A stretch of 64,000 nt of DNA, from contig JAJPGU010000028.1 in assembly GCA_021325615.1 (NCBI GenBank), forward strand, positions 1-64,000, read 5' to 3'. The notes beneath the pieces were generated by a model. That model saw nothing but the letters and a program-made list of their open reading frames with translations. It was not told the origin of the DNA and did no database searches. The position numbers and the translations under genes were made by a program. Of this stretch, positions 24,105 to 32,303 are shown in pieces (position 1 is the first letter of the stretch; every line of letters starts with the position of its first letter). The DNA is from Nitrososphaerota archaeon (GTDB lineage: Archaea > Thermoproteota > Nitrososphaeria > Nitrososphaerales > Nitrosopumilaceae).

Positions 24105-24818
24105 TTGTTGAAAGCAGTAGTTCACCAGCCTCAATATTTCCCGTATCCTGGATTTTTTCATAAACTTACCCTTGCCGATATTTACGTCGTTATGGACGAA
24201 ACACAATATGATAAAAGATTCACAAACAGGAATAAAATAATTTCAACCAATGGATGGATATGGATAACAGTCCCTATAAAAAAAGAACAGAAATTCCTCC
24301 CTAATGGAAAAGTGGAAATAAACAACGAGTTGTCATGGGGTGCCGAGCACTGGAAAAAGATCCATCAAGCCTATGCGAATGCACGTTATTTCGATTTGTA
24401 TTCACCATATCTGGAATCATTGTACTCTAAAGAATGGAATTTGCTGTTTGACCTTGATTTTGAGACAATAAAGAAGGTTATAGATTGGCTTGGCATCCAA
24501 ATCGAGATTGTCCGGGAATCGGAATTGGATGTCAAAGGAACCTCTACTGACAGATTAATTAGCGCTTGTAAAGCGGTGAATGCCGACACTTATGTCTCCG
24601 GAGGAGGGGGGAAAAATTATTTGGAGGAAAAATTATTTGAAAAAAATGGCCTGAAGCTTGAATATCAAAACTATGTGCCAAGCCCCTACAGGCAAAGACT
24701 TTCGAAATCCTTCATACCTGATCTCTCAGTGCTTGACCTTCTCTTTAATGCGGGTCCAGAGAGCGGGAAGATTATTGCAGGAGAGCGGATGGAAGCAATC
24801 CGAACTACCCTTTTTTAA
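24105..24818 (+). CDS. WbqC-like family protein
   Basis: A 237-residue protein of the WbqC-like family, found in O-antigen and other glycan clusters. The conserved start AVVHQPQYFPYPGFFHKL, the block VVMDETQYDKRFTNRNKI, and VSGGGGKNYL near 163 are visible. The biochemical role of the family is unclear; some members are linked to amino-sugar acylation or glycine transfer. Start TTG 24105 or TTG 24108; ATTATAA at 24078-24084 is 24-30 bp before 24108, so a leaderless TTG start is likely. The 3' end overlaps the convergent winged-helix gene. Confidence 0.85.
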   Translation: MLKAVVHQPQYFPYPGFFHKLTLADIYVVMDETQYDKRFTNRNKIISTNGWIWITVPIKKEQKFLPNGKVEINNELSWGAEHWKKIHQAYANARYFDLYSPYLESLYSKEWNLLFDLDFETIKKVIDWLGIQIEIVRESELDVKGTSTDRLISACKAVNADTYVSGGGGKNYLEEKLFEKNGLKLEYQNYVPSPYRQRLSKSFIPDLSVLDLLFNAGPESGKIIAGERMEAIRTTLF

Positions 24819-25110
24819 ATATGTTTTCCAACTGCCTGTAAGCACTCATGTATCTTTCACCCATTTGGGTTGTCCTAAAAATCGGCCGCTTGGATGCGGG
24901 ATTGTCTTTAAAACTTTCAATTAGCCTGTGAGCCTGCAGAAACTGCAGATATTGGGCTATTTGTTTTGAATTGAGATTGCATTTGTACATGATGTGGGTT
25001 TTCAAGGCACCCTTTTCGCAAACTTCGAGTATGATCTCTACTATCTCTACCCATCCGCGGTTTCCCCAGCCCATTACGCTTTGTTCCGAATAAATGTCTG
25101 TATGAGGCAT
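24805..25110 (-). CDS. Small winged-helix DNA-binding protein
   Basis: 101 residues. After a short leader it reads VMGWGNRGWVEIVEIILEVCEKGALKTHIMYKCNLNSKQ in pieces matching the protein at 41643-41948, one of a third winged-helix subfamily in the window (IMYK-x-x-L-S/N-x-x-Q is shared with all). It probably regulates transcription; the target is unknown. The gene overlaps the WbqC-like gene at its 3' end and lies downstream of, and in line with, the PIG-L gene. The ATG at 25110 is used; ATG 25074 is an alternative. Confidence 0.78.
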   Translation of the reverse strand: MPHTDIYSEQSVMGWGNRGWVEIVEIILEVCEKGALKTHIMYKCNLNSKQIAQYLQFLQAHRLIESFKDNPASKRPIFRTTQMGERYMSAYRQLENIFKKG

Positions 25111-25141
25111 ATGCTAGTAAAAAATAAAAAAATGGCCTCTT

Positions 25142-25840
25142 TCACACGAATTCCAAGACTTCATTGAGATTGCTTATCTGTTCAGTGTTCTTGATCTTCT
25201 CGTAGGGAATGGTCAACAACTTGAAATTCTTGTCAAAACATATCTTTAGAACCTCGAATGCTTCGGCGTATTTTACTCCGGTGTTGAGCCTGCTTTGCAA
25301 GGCTCGATATTCTGCCAACCCCTTAATCGCATTGGCCTTGAGGTAAAGTTTGTTTTGCTGAGACCAAAAAATTTCTATCAATTCAACCTTTTCATAAACG
25401 ACATCGGATATGTCATAAAATATTTTAGGGTCAAAATGCCTTGTAAGGGGGATTTCGTAGGAAAGTACGTTGGAGTTGAACCTGGCAGCTTCTATTGTTG
25501 CCGCCGCGATAGCCCTGTGGTCATGATGTATGTCTCCCTGCGAATGAGTGAGAATGAGATCGGGGTTTGATTGATTTATGAAATGCTCTATATGATTAAT
25601 CAGGTCGCTAGTAACCCCAAGCTTCGAGTCCTCAAAATTGTCTATCCAAAGGTGTCTTGCCCCGATAAATTGGGCAGATCGCCTCAATTCCTCGCTTCTT
25701 GCCTTTGGATCGCCCGAAGCGCTTCCTCGGGTTAGGGTATACATGTATACCTCGTGGCCCTCCCTTGCAGCCTTTATCAGCATCCCGCCGCAACCCAACT
25801 CTATGTCATCTGGATGAGCTCCTATGGCTAGTATTTTCAC
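25142..25840 (-). CDS. PIG-L / LmbE family N-acetylglucosamine-type deacetylase
   Basis: A 232-residue zinc deacetylase: A-H-P-D-D-I-E-L-G at 8-16 and H-H-D-H-R near 108-112 supply the zinc ligands and base. Family members remove acetyl groups from GlcNAc in small glycoconjugates (PIG-L, MshB, BshB). Here the substrate is unknown; with GlmS, the epimerase and WbqC-like genes nearby, an amino-sugar derivative is likely. Intracellular, no signal peptide. ATG start at 25840; it precedes the winged-helix gene on the same strand by about 30 bases. Confidence 0.88.
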   Translation of the reverse strand: MKILAIGAHPDDIELGCGGMLIKAAREGHEVYMYTLTRGSASGDPKARSEELRRSAQFIGARHLWIDNFEDSKLGVTSDLINHIEHFINQSNPDLILTHSQGDIHHDHRAIAAATIEAARFNSNVLSYEIPLTRHFDPKIFYDISDVVYEKVELIEIFWSQQNKLYLKANAIKGLAEYRALQSRLNTGVKYAEAFEVLKICFDKNFKLLTIPYEKIKNTEQISNLNEVLEFV

Positions 25841-25927
25841 AAGTTGACTTGTACCGTATTTTATTTATCTATCTCCTAAAAATCTTCTATATTTTTATCA
25901 CTGACAAATATTATAAAAATTTGACGC

Positions 25928-26068
25928 TCACATGGGGTGTGTTGGTTCTGCGTCTAGTGCCCACTCGTCTTCTTCTTCAATACCCCATTCATCCATCTCC
26001 CCGTCCGATGTAGGATGGCTAGAGGAAGTCGTGTGAAATGGGTGAGTTTTTGACATACTGCTATCCAT
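25928..26068 (-). CDS. Possible small acidic protein (46 aa)
   Basis: A short frame with ATG at 26068, rich in Ser/His at the start and very acidic at the end (EMDEWGIEEEDEWALDAEP). TTTATACT at 26099-26106 could be its TATA box, giving a leader of a few bases. The biased acidic composition hints at real coding, but there is no family to compare with. It occupies part of the 560-bp gap between the PIG-L and TrmB-like genes. Confidence 0.35.
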   Translation of the reverse strand: MDSSMSKTHPFHTTSSSHPTSDGEMDEWGIEEEDEWALDAEPTHPM

Positions 26069-26400
26069 TGAGGTGAAAAATTAAAAAAGTAGGCCTAGTT
26101 TATACTAGAAAATTTTTCCATAAATTTCCAATTTTGAATCTTATGCTTGGAAAAGACTGTCTCACGGTAAGTTTTGTTTGGGGTCTTTGAAGAAATTTAA
26201 AAAAAATCGAGTTTGACTATGTATTAAAACTTAGTATCATTATTATGGATTGAACTCACCTGACACTAAAATATCCCGATGTAGCAATAGCTGAGTGAGT
26301 GGATGGACAGAAGGCGTAATCGGAGACTAGATAGTCCAAAAAGGTTTGAAAGGATCTATTCCCTTCTCCCTGTATTCGAAAAACCGCGGGGGATTCCGGT

Positions 26401-27234
26401 ATGAAGGACGAGATCGTCCAACAAACCCTGTTTAACTACGACTCGTCAAATACTGAATATTTCAAAGGTCATCTGGAAAACCTCCAAAAACAGCTCCGGC
26501 AGTTTGGATTTACCCTGAATCTCTCAAAGGTGTATATCTACCTTGGAAAATATGGGCCAAAGACCGCATTTGACATTGTAAAAGCATTGAAAATCCCGCG
26601 AACCGAAACATATAATCTTTTAAAGTTATTGATGAACAAAGGGGTAGTATATTCTACCATGCAACACCCTATGCGGTTTGCTGCGATCCCGCTTGAAAAA
26701 GCAATATGGGATTTGGTTACGGCGGAGAAACTAAGAGTAGATAGTCTTGAGAAAAACGGGGAAAACTTGGTAACTCTTTGGAGGCGAATCCCGGATTTTC
26801 TGAACGAGGAGGTCCCAGACAGGGATGACAAGTTCCAAATTTTAAAGGGCGCCAACCAAATCCGCGCCCGGGTTTCTGAAATAATTCGAGCGTCAAAAGA
26901 AATACAGATACTGGGGTCTGAAAAGAGCGTCATTGGGTTCTACCAGTCTGATTCCTTCTCAAGTATGGACGGACATGGAAAGACCATGAGGATTCTGGTG
27001 TCAAACATGACATTCATGAATGATATGATAAAAGAACTAAAGAGACTGCGCATTAAAAAGATGCCAAGCGATGTACATGAAAACCTGTGCTTTGTGATAG
27101 GCGGGGATGACCTCCTTTTTTACATCAGGAATGAGACTGAAAACCCGTTGCGCGTGGTGGCTTTTTGGAGCAATTCTAAACTGCTTGCCTCCTCTATGAG
27201 AATGCTATTTGATTCACTGTGGTCAAAGTCATAG
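26401..27234 (+). CDS. TrmB-like transcription regulator
   Basis: 277 residues. Residues about 42-100 form a TrmB-type winged helix (IYLGKYGPKTAFDIVKAL, then PRTETYNLLKLLMNKGVVY). The C-terminal part (about 145-277) begins FQILKGANQIRARVSEII, as in the TrmB effector domain related to phospholipase D-like folds. TrmB proteins sense sugars or other small molecules and control sugar uptake or central metabolism; the ligand here is unknown. ATG 26401. A 33-codon frame (26303-26404) overlaps the start as ATGA but is not called. Nearby glycan genes make a sugar-nucleotide-related signal plausible (inference). Confidence 0.82.
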   Translation: MKDEIVQQTLFNYDSSNTEYFKGHLENLQKQLRQFGFTLNLSKVYIYLGKYGPKTAFDIVKALKIPRTETYNLLKLLMNKGVVYSTMQHPMRFAAIPLEKAIWDLVTAEKLRVDSLEKNGENLVTLWRRIPDFLNEEVPDRDDKFQILKGANQIRARVSEIIRASKEIQILGSEKSVIGFYQSDSFSSMDGHGKTMRILVSNMTFMNDMIKELKRLRIKKMPSDVHENLCFVIGGDDLLFYIRNETENPLRVVAFWSNSKLLASSMRMLFDSLWSKS

Positions 27235-27331
27235 AATTGGTTACAGTCCAAGAGCGATGGCCTCTTCTATGAATATCTTATAGTGCTTTCTACGCAAATC
27301 ATGATAAAATCGTGAATTCAGATTACGGTAG

Positions 27332-27475
27332 ATGCTCGTTAATCGGGAAGAGGAGGGGACAGTTTATGAAAAACTCACGACTCAACAAAGAATACTTGAG
27401 GAAATCCTGCTGGATATCCTGCTAAAGAAGGAGGAGATTCGAAAAGAAAGACGGCATGGGTCTAGAAAAAAATAG
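27332..27475 (+). CDS. Possible small charged protein (47 aa)
   Basis: ATG 27332 to TAG 27475. The product is one predicted amphipathic helix with alternating Leu/Ile and Glu/Lys (EKLTTQQRILEEILLDILL), ending in a basic RKERRHGSRKK. The composition looks coding and coiled-coil-like, but there is no homologue I know. No clear TATA box at the leaderless distance. The remainder of the 347-bp gap holds the promoter of the gene at 27582. Confidence 0.35.
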   Translation: MLVNREEEGTVYEKLTTQQRILEEILLDILLKKEEIRKERRHGSRKK

Positions 27476-27581
27476 CCATGTCACGTGTTACCCTTTAACA
27501 TTAGGTGAAACATGGCCGTTGAAATAATGTACTAGTAGATTATTACAATCATCTTTTATCCGGTTTTGCTAGTATATCCAT

Positions 27582-28154
27582 GTGCAGGTATATTTGAATT
27601 CCAAAATGGTATCCATGATTGCAACCAAATTCTTTGAACAATACCACTCCGATGTAGTTGTGAAGGAGGCGGTGCTTGAAGGTGGTATATGGATGGTGAA
27701 TGTTTCCCTTGGCCTGATTAACAAGCAAAACAAGCAGGTAAAAATTGACGCAAATACTGGAAAAATCCTCGAATATTCCTCGACTGATTATGAGAGGATA
27801 GCCAACGAAATTCTGGCTATAGGTGATGCAATGCGTTATGTGATCATAATCGACGAAAAAGGAACGCGCATTCTCAGTAAAATGAAAGAAGGAAAGGCCA
27901 TTCTTTTCAAAAACGGCGACCAGGTAACAATGATATCCTCTGAATTAAGAACGCTGCGAGAACTACTCAAGTTTCACAATGATGATCTGGGCCCGGCCCG
28001 GTCCATGGTCATTACAAGGGATAGGGTTCATATATTCATCCACTTCGTCCCTGGTGTCACAATATGTTCAAGCTGCGAATGTGGAATAACGAACACCCAT
28101 CTGATGGAAATTTCAGAAAAAATGAAATCAATAATTCGGAGATCGGTGGACTGA
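27582..28154 (+). CDS. PepSY-like domain fused to a DUF6659/roadblock-like domain
   Basis: 190 residues. Residues about 10-62 repeat the FEQYHS ... VKIDANTGKILEYS pattern of the two small PepSY-like proteins in the window. Residues about 65-190 (AMRYVIIIDEKGTRILSKM, then PARSMVITRDRVHIFIHF, GVTICSSCECG) resemble a small thaumarchaeal family with roadblock-like alpha/beta sandwich character. The function is unknown; roadblock-like proteins often regulate GTPases or signalling complexes. GTG start at 27582 because CTTTTAT (27553-27559) lies 24-30 bp upstream. It is followed 19 bases later by the GlmU-like gene, probably one operon. Confidence 0.72.
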   Translation: MQVYLNSKMVSMIATKFFEQYHSDVVVKEAVLEGGIWMVNVSLGLINKQNKQVKIDANTGKILEYSSTDYERIANEILAIGDAMRYVIIIDEKGTRILSKMKEGKAILFKNGDQVTMISSELRTLRELLKFHNDDLGPARSMVITRDRVHIFIHFVPGVTICSSCECGITNTHLMEISEKMKSIIRRSVD

Positions 28155-28173
28155 CAATGGCGGGTGAATTCTG

Positions 28174-29097
28174 ATGCAGGCTGCTACAACGGAATTCCTA
28201 AATCAAGACAGGAAGAAAGTCATTCTTTTTGAGAACAACCCTGATTGGACACTAGATGTTCTAACGCCAACCAACGGATGTCTGGCATCTGATATTTCAG
28301 TCATAGGGAAGCCGCTGGTGGTGTATAACGTTGAAAAAATAATTCAAAAGGATCCGTCAATTGAAAAAATCCTCCTGCCGGTGGGTTTTTCAAATATTGC
28401 CGACCTACTCCAAAACAGGTTTTCAGCCCTGCAGGTTGACGAATATGGGGACTTGGAGGAAGGCCGCAGCGCGGAAGCCATTAGGCTTCCACTCAACTCG
28501 GCTGTATTGGAAAAGGACCCGGGACACGTCATAAAATCAATTGTTTACCCTTGGGACATCCTAAGCGCCATCCTACATATTGTTGGAATTGAAGCCAGAG
28601 AAACCTCGATATCTGAAAACTCATCAATTGCGGAGACAACCGTCCTGAAGGGGCCCTGCATTATCGAGGACGGCGTTTCCATAGATGATTTTAACAAAAT
28701 TGTCGGGCCGACATACATTGGCAAAAACTCTAAAATAGGAACGGGAAATCTTATACGAAATTCCTCCATTGGCGACAACACTACCGTAGGATTTGGATGC
28801 GAGGTAGCAAGGTCCATTCTGGCTGGAAAGAACCGGATTTCTCACCATGATGTCATATTGGATAGCATAATCGGACAAAACTCTTGGATGGGGGCATATG
28901 TTGGGACCACGAATCTTCTTTTAAACAATGAAACTATAAAATACAAACTTGGCTCCACCATAGTCTCTACAGGCCTTGAACATTTTGGCGCTGTAATAGG
29001 GCACGGCTGTGCCTTGGGGGCAGGGGTAATAATACTCCCGGGCAGGTCCATCCAAAAAAACTCGATAATCCAAGCAGGCACGATATTATCCAAGTAA
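28174..29097 (+). CDS. GlmU-like protein: left-handed beta-helix acyl- or nucleotidyltransferase
   Basis: 307 residues. The C-terminal half (about 145-305) is a left-handed parallel beta-helix of imperfect hexapeptide repeats, ending in the acetyltransferase-like GAVIGHGCALGAGVIILPGR. The N-terminal half resembles the sugar-phosphate nucleotidyltransferase fold only loosely (GKPLVVYNVEKII; VYPWDILSAIL) and lacks the glycine-rich nucleotide motif, so it is probably degenerate. The protein may acetylate glucosamine 1-phosphate or another amino sugar, or act as a nucleotidyltransferase partner. ATG start 28174. It follows the PepSY/DUF6659-like gene. Confidence 0.75.
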   Translation: MQAATTEFLNQDRKKVILFENNPDWTLDVLTPTNGCLASDISVIGKPLVVYNVEKIIQKDPSIEKILLPVGFSNIADLLQNRFSALQVDEYGDLEEGRSAEAIRLPLNSAVLEKDPGHVIKSIVYPWDILSAILHIVGIEARETSISENSSIAETTVLKGPCIIEDGVSIDDFNKIVGPTYIGKNSKIGTGNLIRNSSIGDNTTVGFGCEVARSILAGKNRISHHDVILDSIIGQNSWMGAYVGTTNLLLNNETIKYKLGSTIVSTGLEHFGAVIGHGCALGAGVIILPGRSIQKNSIIQAGTILSK

Positions 29098-29644
29098 TCA
29101 GCTGTATTTCTACAATCTAACCGGAAAAAGACAGAAAGGCGCCAGGTAAGTAGATAGGCGTTTCGCATGAACGATATGAACAAATTTTGCTTGAATTTTG
29201 TGCCTAAAATGCTGTTGAATCTTTTGCTGTGTAAACTCAAAGTCACGGACCAAAACTGAGTCTTGGTGAGCCAGATTCATTTCCTTTTTCAATTTTGGAA
29301 TTCTAACTGATAAACTTTCGGTAAGATGAGTACATGTTCGAGTAATTTGTAAACAATTGCGTGAGGGTACTAAACCGCTTGAATAAGACCCTTCGCGGGT
29401 TTTGAATTAGGATTGTAAACATGACAGGTTGTGGAAAAAATCGTGGATTTTACACACTTTGGATGGAGGGTGTTTTGCAATACGCACAGTTGTCGGACAG
29501 GATGCCCACGACCTACTGGTGACAAAAAAGTTCTTGCATAGAGAAAGTCATTGTAAGATGATTTAATAAAATCAAACGATTTTTCAAAATAGAAGATTAT
29601 TACACATGTCTTATAAGAAATGTGAGATAAACAAGGAATCAACG
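29098..29644. other. Intergenic region with no convincing gene
   Basis: 547 bases between the GlmU-like gene and the small membrane protein. Only short frames without coding character are seen. A small hairpin ACCC-TTCGC-GGGT followed by TTTT lies at about 29390-29407 and could end transcription of the upstream gene. This is where base composition shifts toward A+T. Confidence 0.4.
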
Positions 29645-29953
29645 ATGTGGAATTACATCAAACAAAAAATTAGATGTGAAATAAAGATTGGTTCACAAAA
29701 TAAGACTGCGATTGCAATACCACTTATAACATGTCTTTTATTATTGACGTTTGCAGTGTCGACAACCTCGATATTTTCATCTAAAGAAACGAAACAATCT
29801 GTGCAAGCAGAAAAGAATCTGTATCAAAGAGTCGCAAGTTTTATTCCAACAGGATTGTATGTACAGTTGGAACATATCAATGCATACTTGGTGCAGATGT
29901 CAAAAGATCGACATCCAGGATGGATAGCTGGCTATGCCAAACCAACGCACTGA
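29645..29953 (+). CDS. Small membrane-anchored or secreted hypothetical protein
   Basis: 102 residues from ATG 29645 (115 from ATG 29606). A basic N-terminus is followed by one hydrophobic segment (IAIPLITCLLLLTFAVSTT) and a short exposed part ending GWIAGYAKPTH. No known family. The upstream TATA element (CTTATAAG, 29609-29616) favours the start at 29645. The codons are A+T-rich, in line with the stretch that follows. Function unknown. Confidence 0.5.
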   Translation: MWNYIKQKIRCEIKIGSQNKTAIAIPLITCLLLLTFAVSTTSIFSSKETKQSVQAEKNLYQRVASFIPTGLYVQLEHINAYLVQMSKDRHPGWIAGYAKPTH

Positions 29954-30009
29954 GTTTACATTCCTTACCGCTTACATAATTTGGAATCTGAGAATTTGAA
30001 TTTTTAGTC

Positions 30010-31071
30010 TTATTTCAAATCGACTACAAAGCTCCAAGGACCTGTGGCAATCATGTAATGAGATTTGTGCGGCTGCCAGACAGACACAACCGTAGGCTCG
30101 GATCTTATCACATCATTTACATCCTCTAGAATCTGCAAGTCTTTTTTTTGTCGTATCGTCCACGATATCTCTCCTATCTCAAGAGTAATCTTGCCTACAT
30201 CCTCATTCAATGGAGGCGCAAACATGACGCCAATCTTGCTGTGATGTGGATTTCCATCACTCCGATGGCTCCCACCTCTTCTAAGATTGGTAAACCTGTA
30301 CAAAGATCCAAGATCGTCACGTACAGATGCCATAACATGTACATTATTTTCAACCCATTCTCTTGGTTCATCAAAGGTGTATTCTATGCCAAGAAATATT
30401 CCAAAGCCATCGTCGTACATCTCAAGTGATTCAAGAATTATCTCGATCTTTCTGTCTGATATCTTGTTTCCAATCTGAATGATCTTCTTTGGACTATAAG
30501 GCTGGTGCACATGGGATGTTCTAGAGTCGGATGTGACAAAGTGAAACTTGGTCATTTCAGAAATTATATGCACATATGAGACAGGGCTCGCATCAATAAC
30601 TGTGAAATCTATGAAAGGATATCTTGTATCTGATTCCAAATTTTTAATTCTGACGCGGTCTCCTTTTGTAAACGGTGTGCCTCCAAGTCCTTTTGTGTCA
30701 AGATGCTCCATTTTGTATGAAATGTGCCTGCTTGATGCCAGAGTTACGTTTTCTGCCAACATGACTGTCTTGGCCTTTTCAAGTTCCACTACCGGCATAA
30801 TGCCTTCTCCTACATTCTTTAATACGACATCGCTTGGTCGCACAAGCGGCATTATACTTTTTGTATTGTAAACAAAATTGAACTTGGGATCATATGGTAA
30901 CACCGTGCCGTCTAGCGGCAGACAGATGGCCGCAGTTCTTCTTGTCCCAGTCACACAGACTACATTGCCGCTTGATACTCCAAGCCTTCTCATGTCCTCT
31001 TTTGGGATTCTGATGTATGGCTTGCTAAGATCGTCCGGATGTGATGGAATTATCCTAAACGAATGTGTCAA
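30010..31071 (-). CDS. Stand-alone Cdc48 N-domain-like protein
   Basis: A 353-residue soluble protein. Residues about 10-105 look like the double-psi beta-barrel and following lobe of Cdc48/VAT N-domains (YIRIPKEDMRRLGVSSGN, then VAAIC-like strand and MPLVRPSDVVLKNVGEGIMP), which bind substrates or adaptors. No AAA ATPase domain follows; the rest (about 110-353) is beta-rich and unrecognised. It could be an adaptor or substrate-binding protein. The TTG start overlaps the stop of the upstream secreted-protein gene (TTGA at 31068-31071), so both are likely translated together. Fold assignment by pattern only. Confidence 0.6.
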   Translation of the reverse strand: MTHSFRIIPSHPDDLSKPYIRIPKEDMRRLGVSSGNVVCVTGTRRTAAICLPLDGTVLPYDPKFNFVYNTKSIMPLVRPSDVVLKNVGEGIMPVVELEKAKTVMLAENVTLASSRHISYKMEHLDTKGLGGTPFTKGDRVRIKNLESDTRYPFIDFTVIDASPVSYVHIISEMTKFHFVTSDSRTSHVHQPYSPKKIIQIGNKISDRKIEIILESLEMYDDGFGIFLGIEYTFDEPREWVENNVHVMASVRDDLGSLYRFTNLRRGGSHRSDGNPHHSKIGVMFAPPLNEDVGKITLEIGEISWTIRQKKDLQILEDVNDVIRSEPTVVSVWQPHKSHYMIATGPWSFVVDLK

Positions 31072-31682
31072 CCGTAAGTGTATCCGTCATCAAGGTTGTA
31101 GGTGAACTCTATCTCAACCTCGTTTGAACCGCTTGAATCCAAGTAAAAGACCTGGGTGTCAACAGTTATGGCAGTGTCAACAGGCGTGCCGCTGTATGGC
31201 ACATCGACAGGCCCTTCTGATGTCCAAGAGGTCTCAGTCGAGCAGCCAAACGACGTTGCACATTGGTCCTGTTGTGCACTACTAAAGTAATAGATTACAC
31301 CGTTGTAGGTAAACGTGGAAGGATAGTTGGTATAGATGTCTTGGGACTCGCATGGATAGTTGCATGACCCTTGCATCCCATATGACTTGGGAGTCGTATA
31401 TGAAAAAGTGTCGTATGTAGTGTCGGTACCAGAGCATTGATCTGTTGTACTGGCGTAATGCGTACAGTCGACAGCACTTACCTTGTTGTAATATGCAAGC
31501 GATGATACTATCTTTGGTGCCTGCATGTTGTTATTGCTGTGTACCCATGTTGCAGGCTTTATGGCATGAGCTTCTGGAAGTATAGTAACAGGCATTACAA
31601 GGATAGCAAGCATTACCAACAATAAAGTAGCAATCTTAAGGCCGGCTCTCATTTGTCTACCTCTGTTTCTTCTAGTATTCAA
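31068..31682 (-). CDS. Secreted hypothetical protein with several cysteines
   Basis: 204 residues. It has an Arg-rich N-terminus and a signal peptide core (ATLLLVMLAILVMPVTI, cleavage near EAHA). The mature part is Ser/Thr/Tyr-rich with six or more cysteines, paired as C-N-Y-P-C and C-x5-C, suggesting disulfides outside the cell. No known family. Its stop overlaps the start of the Cdc48-N-like gene. It is downstream of the winged-helix gene at 31701 in the same orientation, 18 bases apart. Confidence 0.7.
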   Translation of the reverse strand: MNTRRNRGRQMRAGLKIATLLLVMLAILVMPVTILPEAHAIKPATWVHSNNNMQAPKIVSSLAYYNKVSAVDCTHYASTTDQCSGTDTTYDTFSYTTPKSYGMQGSCNYPCESQDIYTNYPSTFTYNGVIYYFSSAQQDQCATSFGCSTETSWTSEGPVDVPYSGTPVDTAITVDTQVFYLDSSGSNEVEIEFTYNLDDGYTYG

Positions 31683-31700
31683 GCCTCTACGCAGTTTATT

Positions 31701-32042
31701 CTATAAGATCGATGCAGATTCTTCGTACCCTGTGTCGCATATTCCACCCTCAAACTCGTTGTGGTAGAGCTCAATTCCTCTCTCTGTTAATACGAACAAC
31801 TTTCTTCTCTCCCTATCTGATAAGATCTTGACATAGTTTTCACGGATGCACCAGTTGAGATAGAGATCACAGCACTTGTAGTTCATACTGCAAGCTGACC
31901 TGATGACACTTTTGTTATTTGCTCCTTTGTAATACAAAAAGACAATAATGCTTTCCACCCTGTGCCACGTTATTCTTTTCAGTTGTCTTGTTGTAGAAGA
32001 TTCATTTCTATGCGACAATGCATTCATTCTTGAACCGGACAC
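31701..32042 (-). CDS. Small winged-helix DNA-binding protein
   Basis: 113 residues (GTG 32042). The winged helix is RITWHRVESIIVFLYYKGANNKSVI in pieces, then SACSMNYKCCDLYLNWC and a wing ending LFVLTERGIELYH. It is related to the protein at 23273-23608 by the W-x-x-V, ACSM and YDKC/YKCC features. It probably regulates its own operon, which continues with the secreted protein and the Cdc48-N-like gene. A CTTAAATAG element near 32066-32074 lies about 26 bp upstream of the GTG, giving a leaderless start. The N-terminus is basic and low in structure. Confidence 0.75.
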   Translation of the reverse strand: MSGSRMNALSHRNESSTTRQLKRITWHRVESIIVFLYYKGANNKSVIRSACSMNYKCCDLYLNWCIRENYVKILSDRERRKLFVLTERGIELYHNEFEGGICDTGYEESASIL

Positions 32043-32303
32043 AAGATCACATCTAACGGATGCATTCTATTTAAGAGATGCGTATACTTTCATCTATCAT
32101 TTTGTATAACACAACAAGATAAAAAGAATCTTTAACGTGAAAGTAATCTGGCGTGGTCCAAAATATGTTTGATAAATGTCATTGATTCTGATATTTGTTC
32201 CAATATTGTTTGAAGCTTCGAAGTTAGAACATTTTTAGTAAAGGATCTGAGGGTGCGCAGTAGTCCCGATGGCTTAATAGCAATTTTTGTGTGATACGGT
32301 GCA

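Noticed and set aside
26303-26404. 33-codon frame overlapping the TrmB-like start as ATGA
   Set aside because: Very short and strongly basic, with no promoter at a matching distance; not enough to call.
29110-29292. 60-codon minus-strand frame after the GlmU-like gene
   Set aside because: No coding character and no TATA or ribosome-binding site; it lies in the otherwise empty gap.
29390-29407. Hairpin ACCC-TTCGC-GGGT followed by TTTT as a definite terminator
   Set aside because: The stem is only four base pairs and nearly 300 bases from the nearest stop; mentioned only as a possibility.
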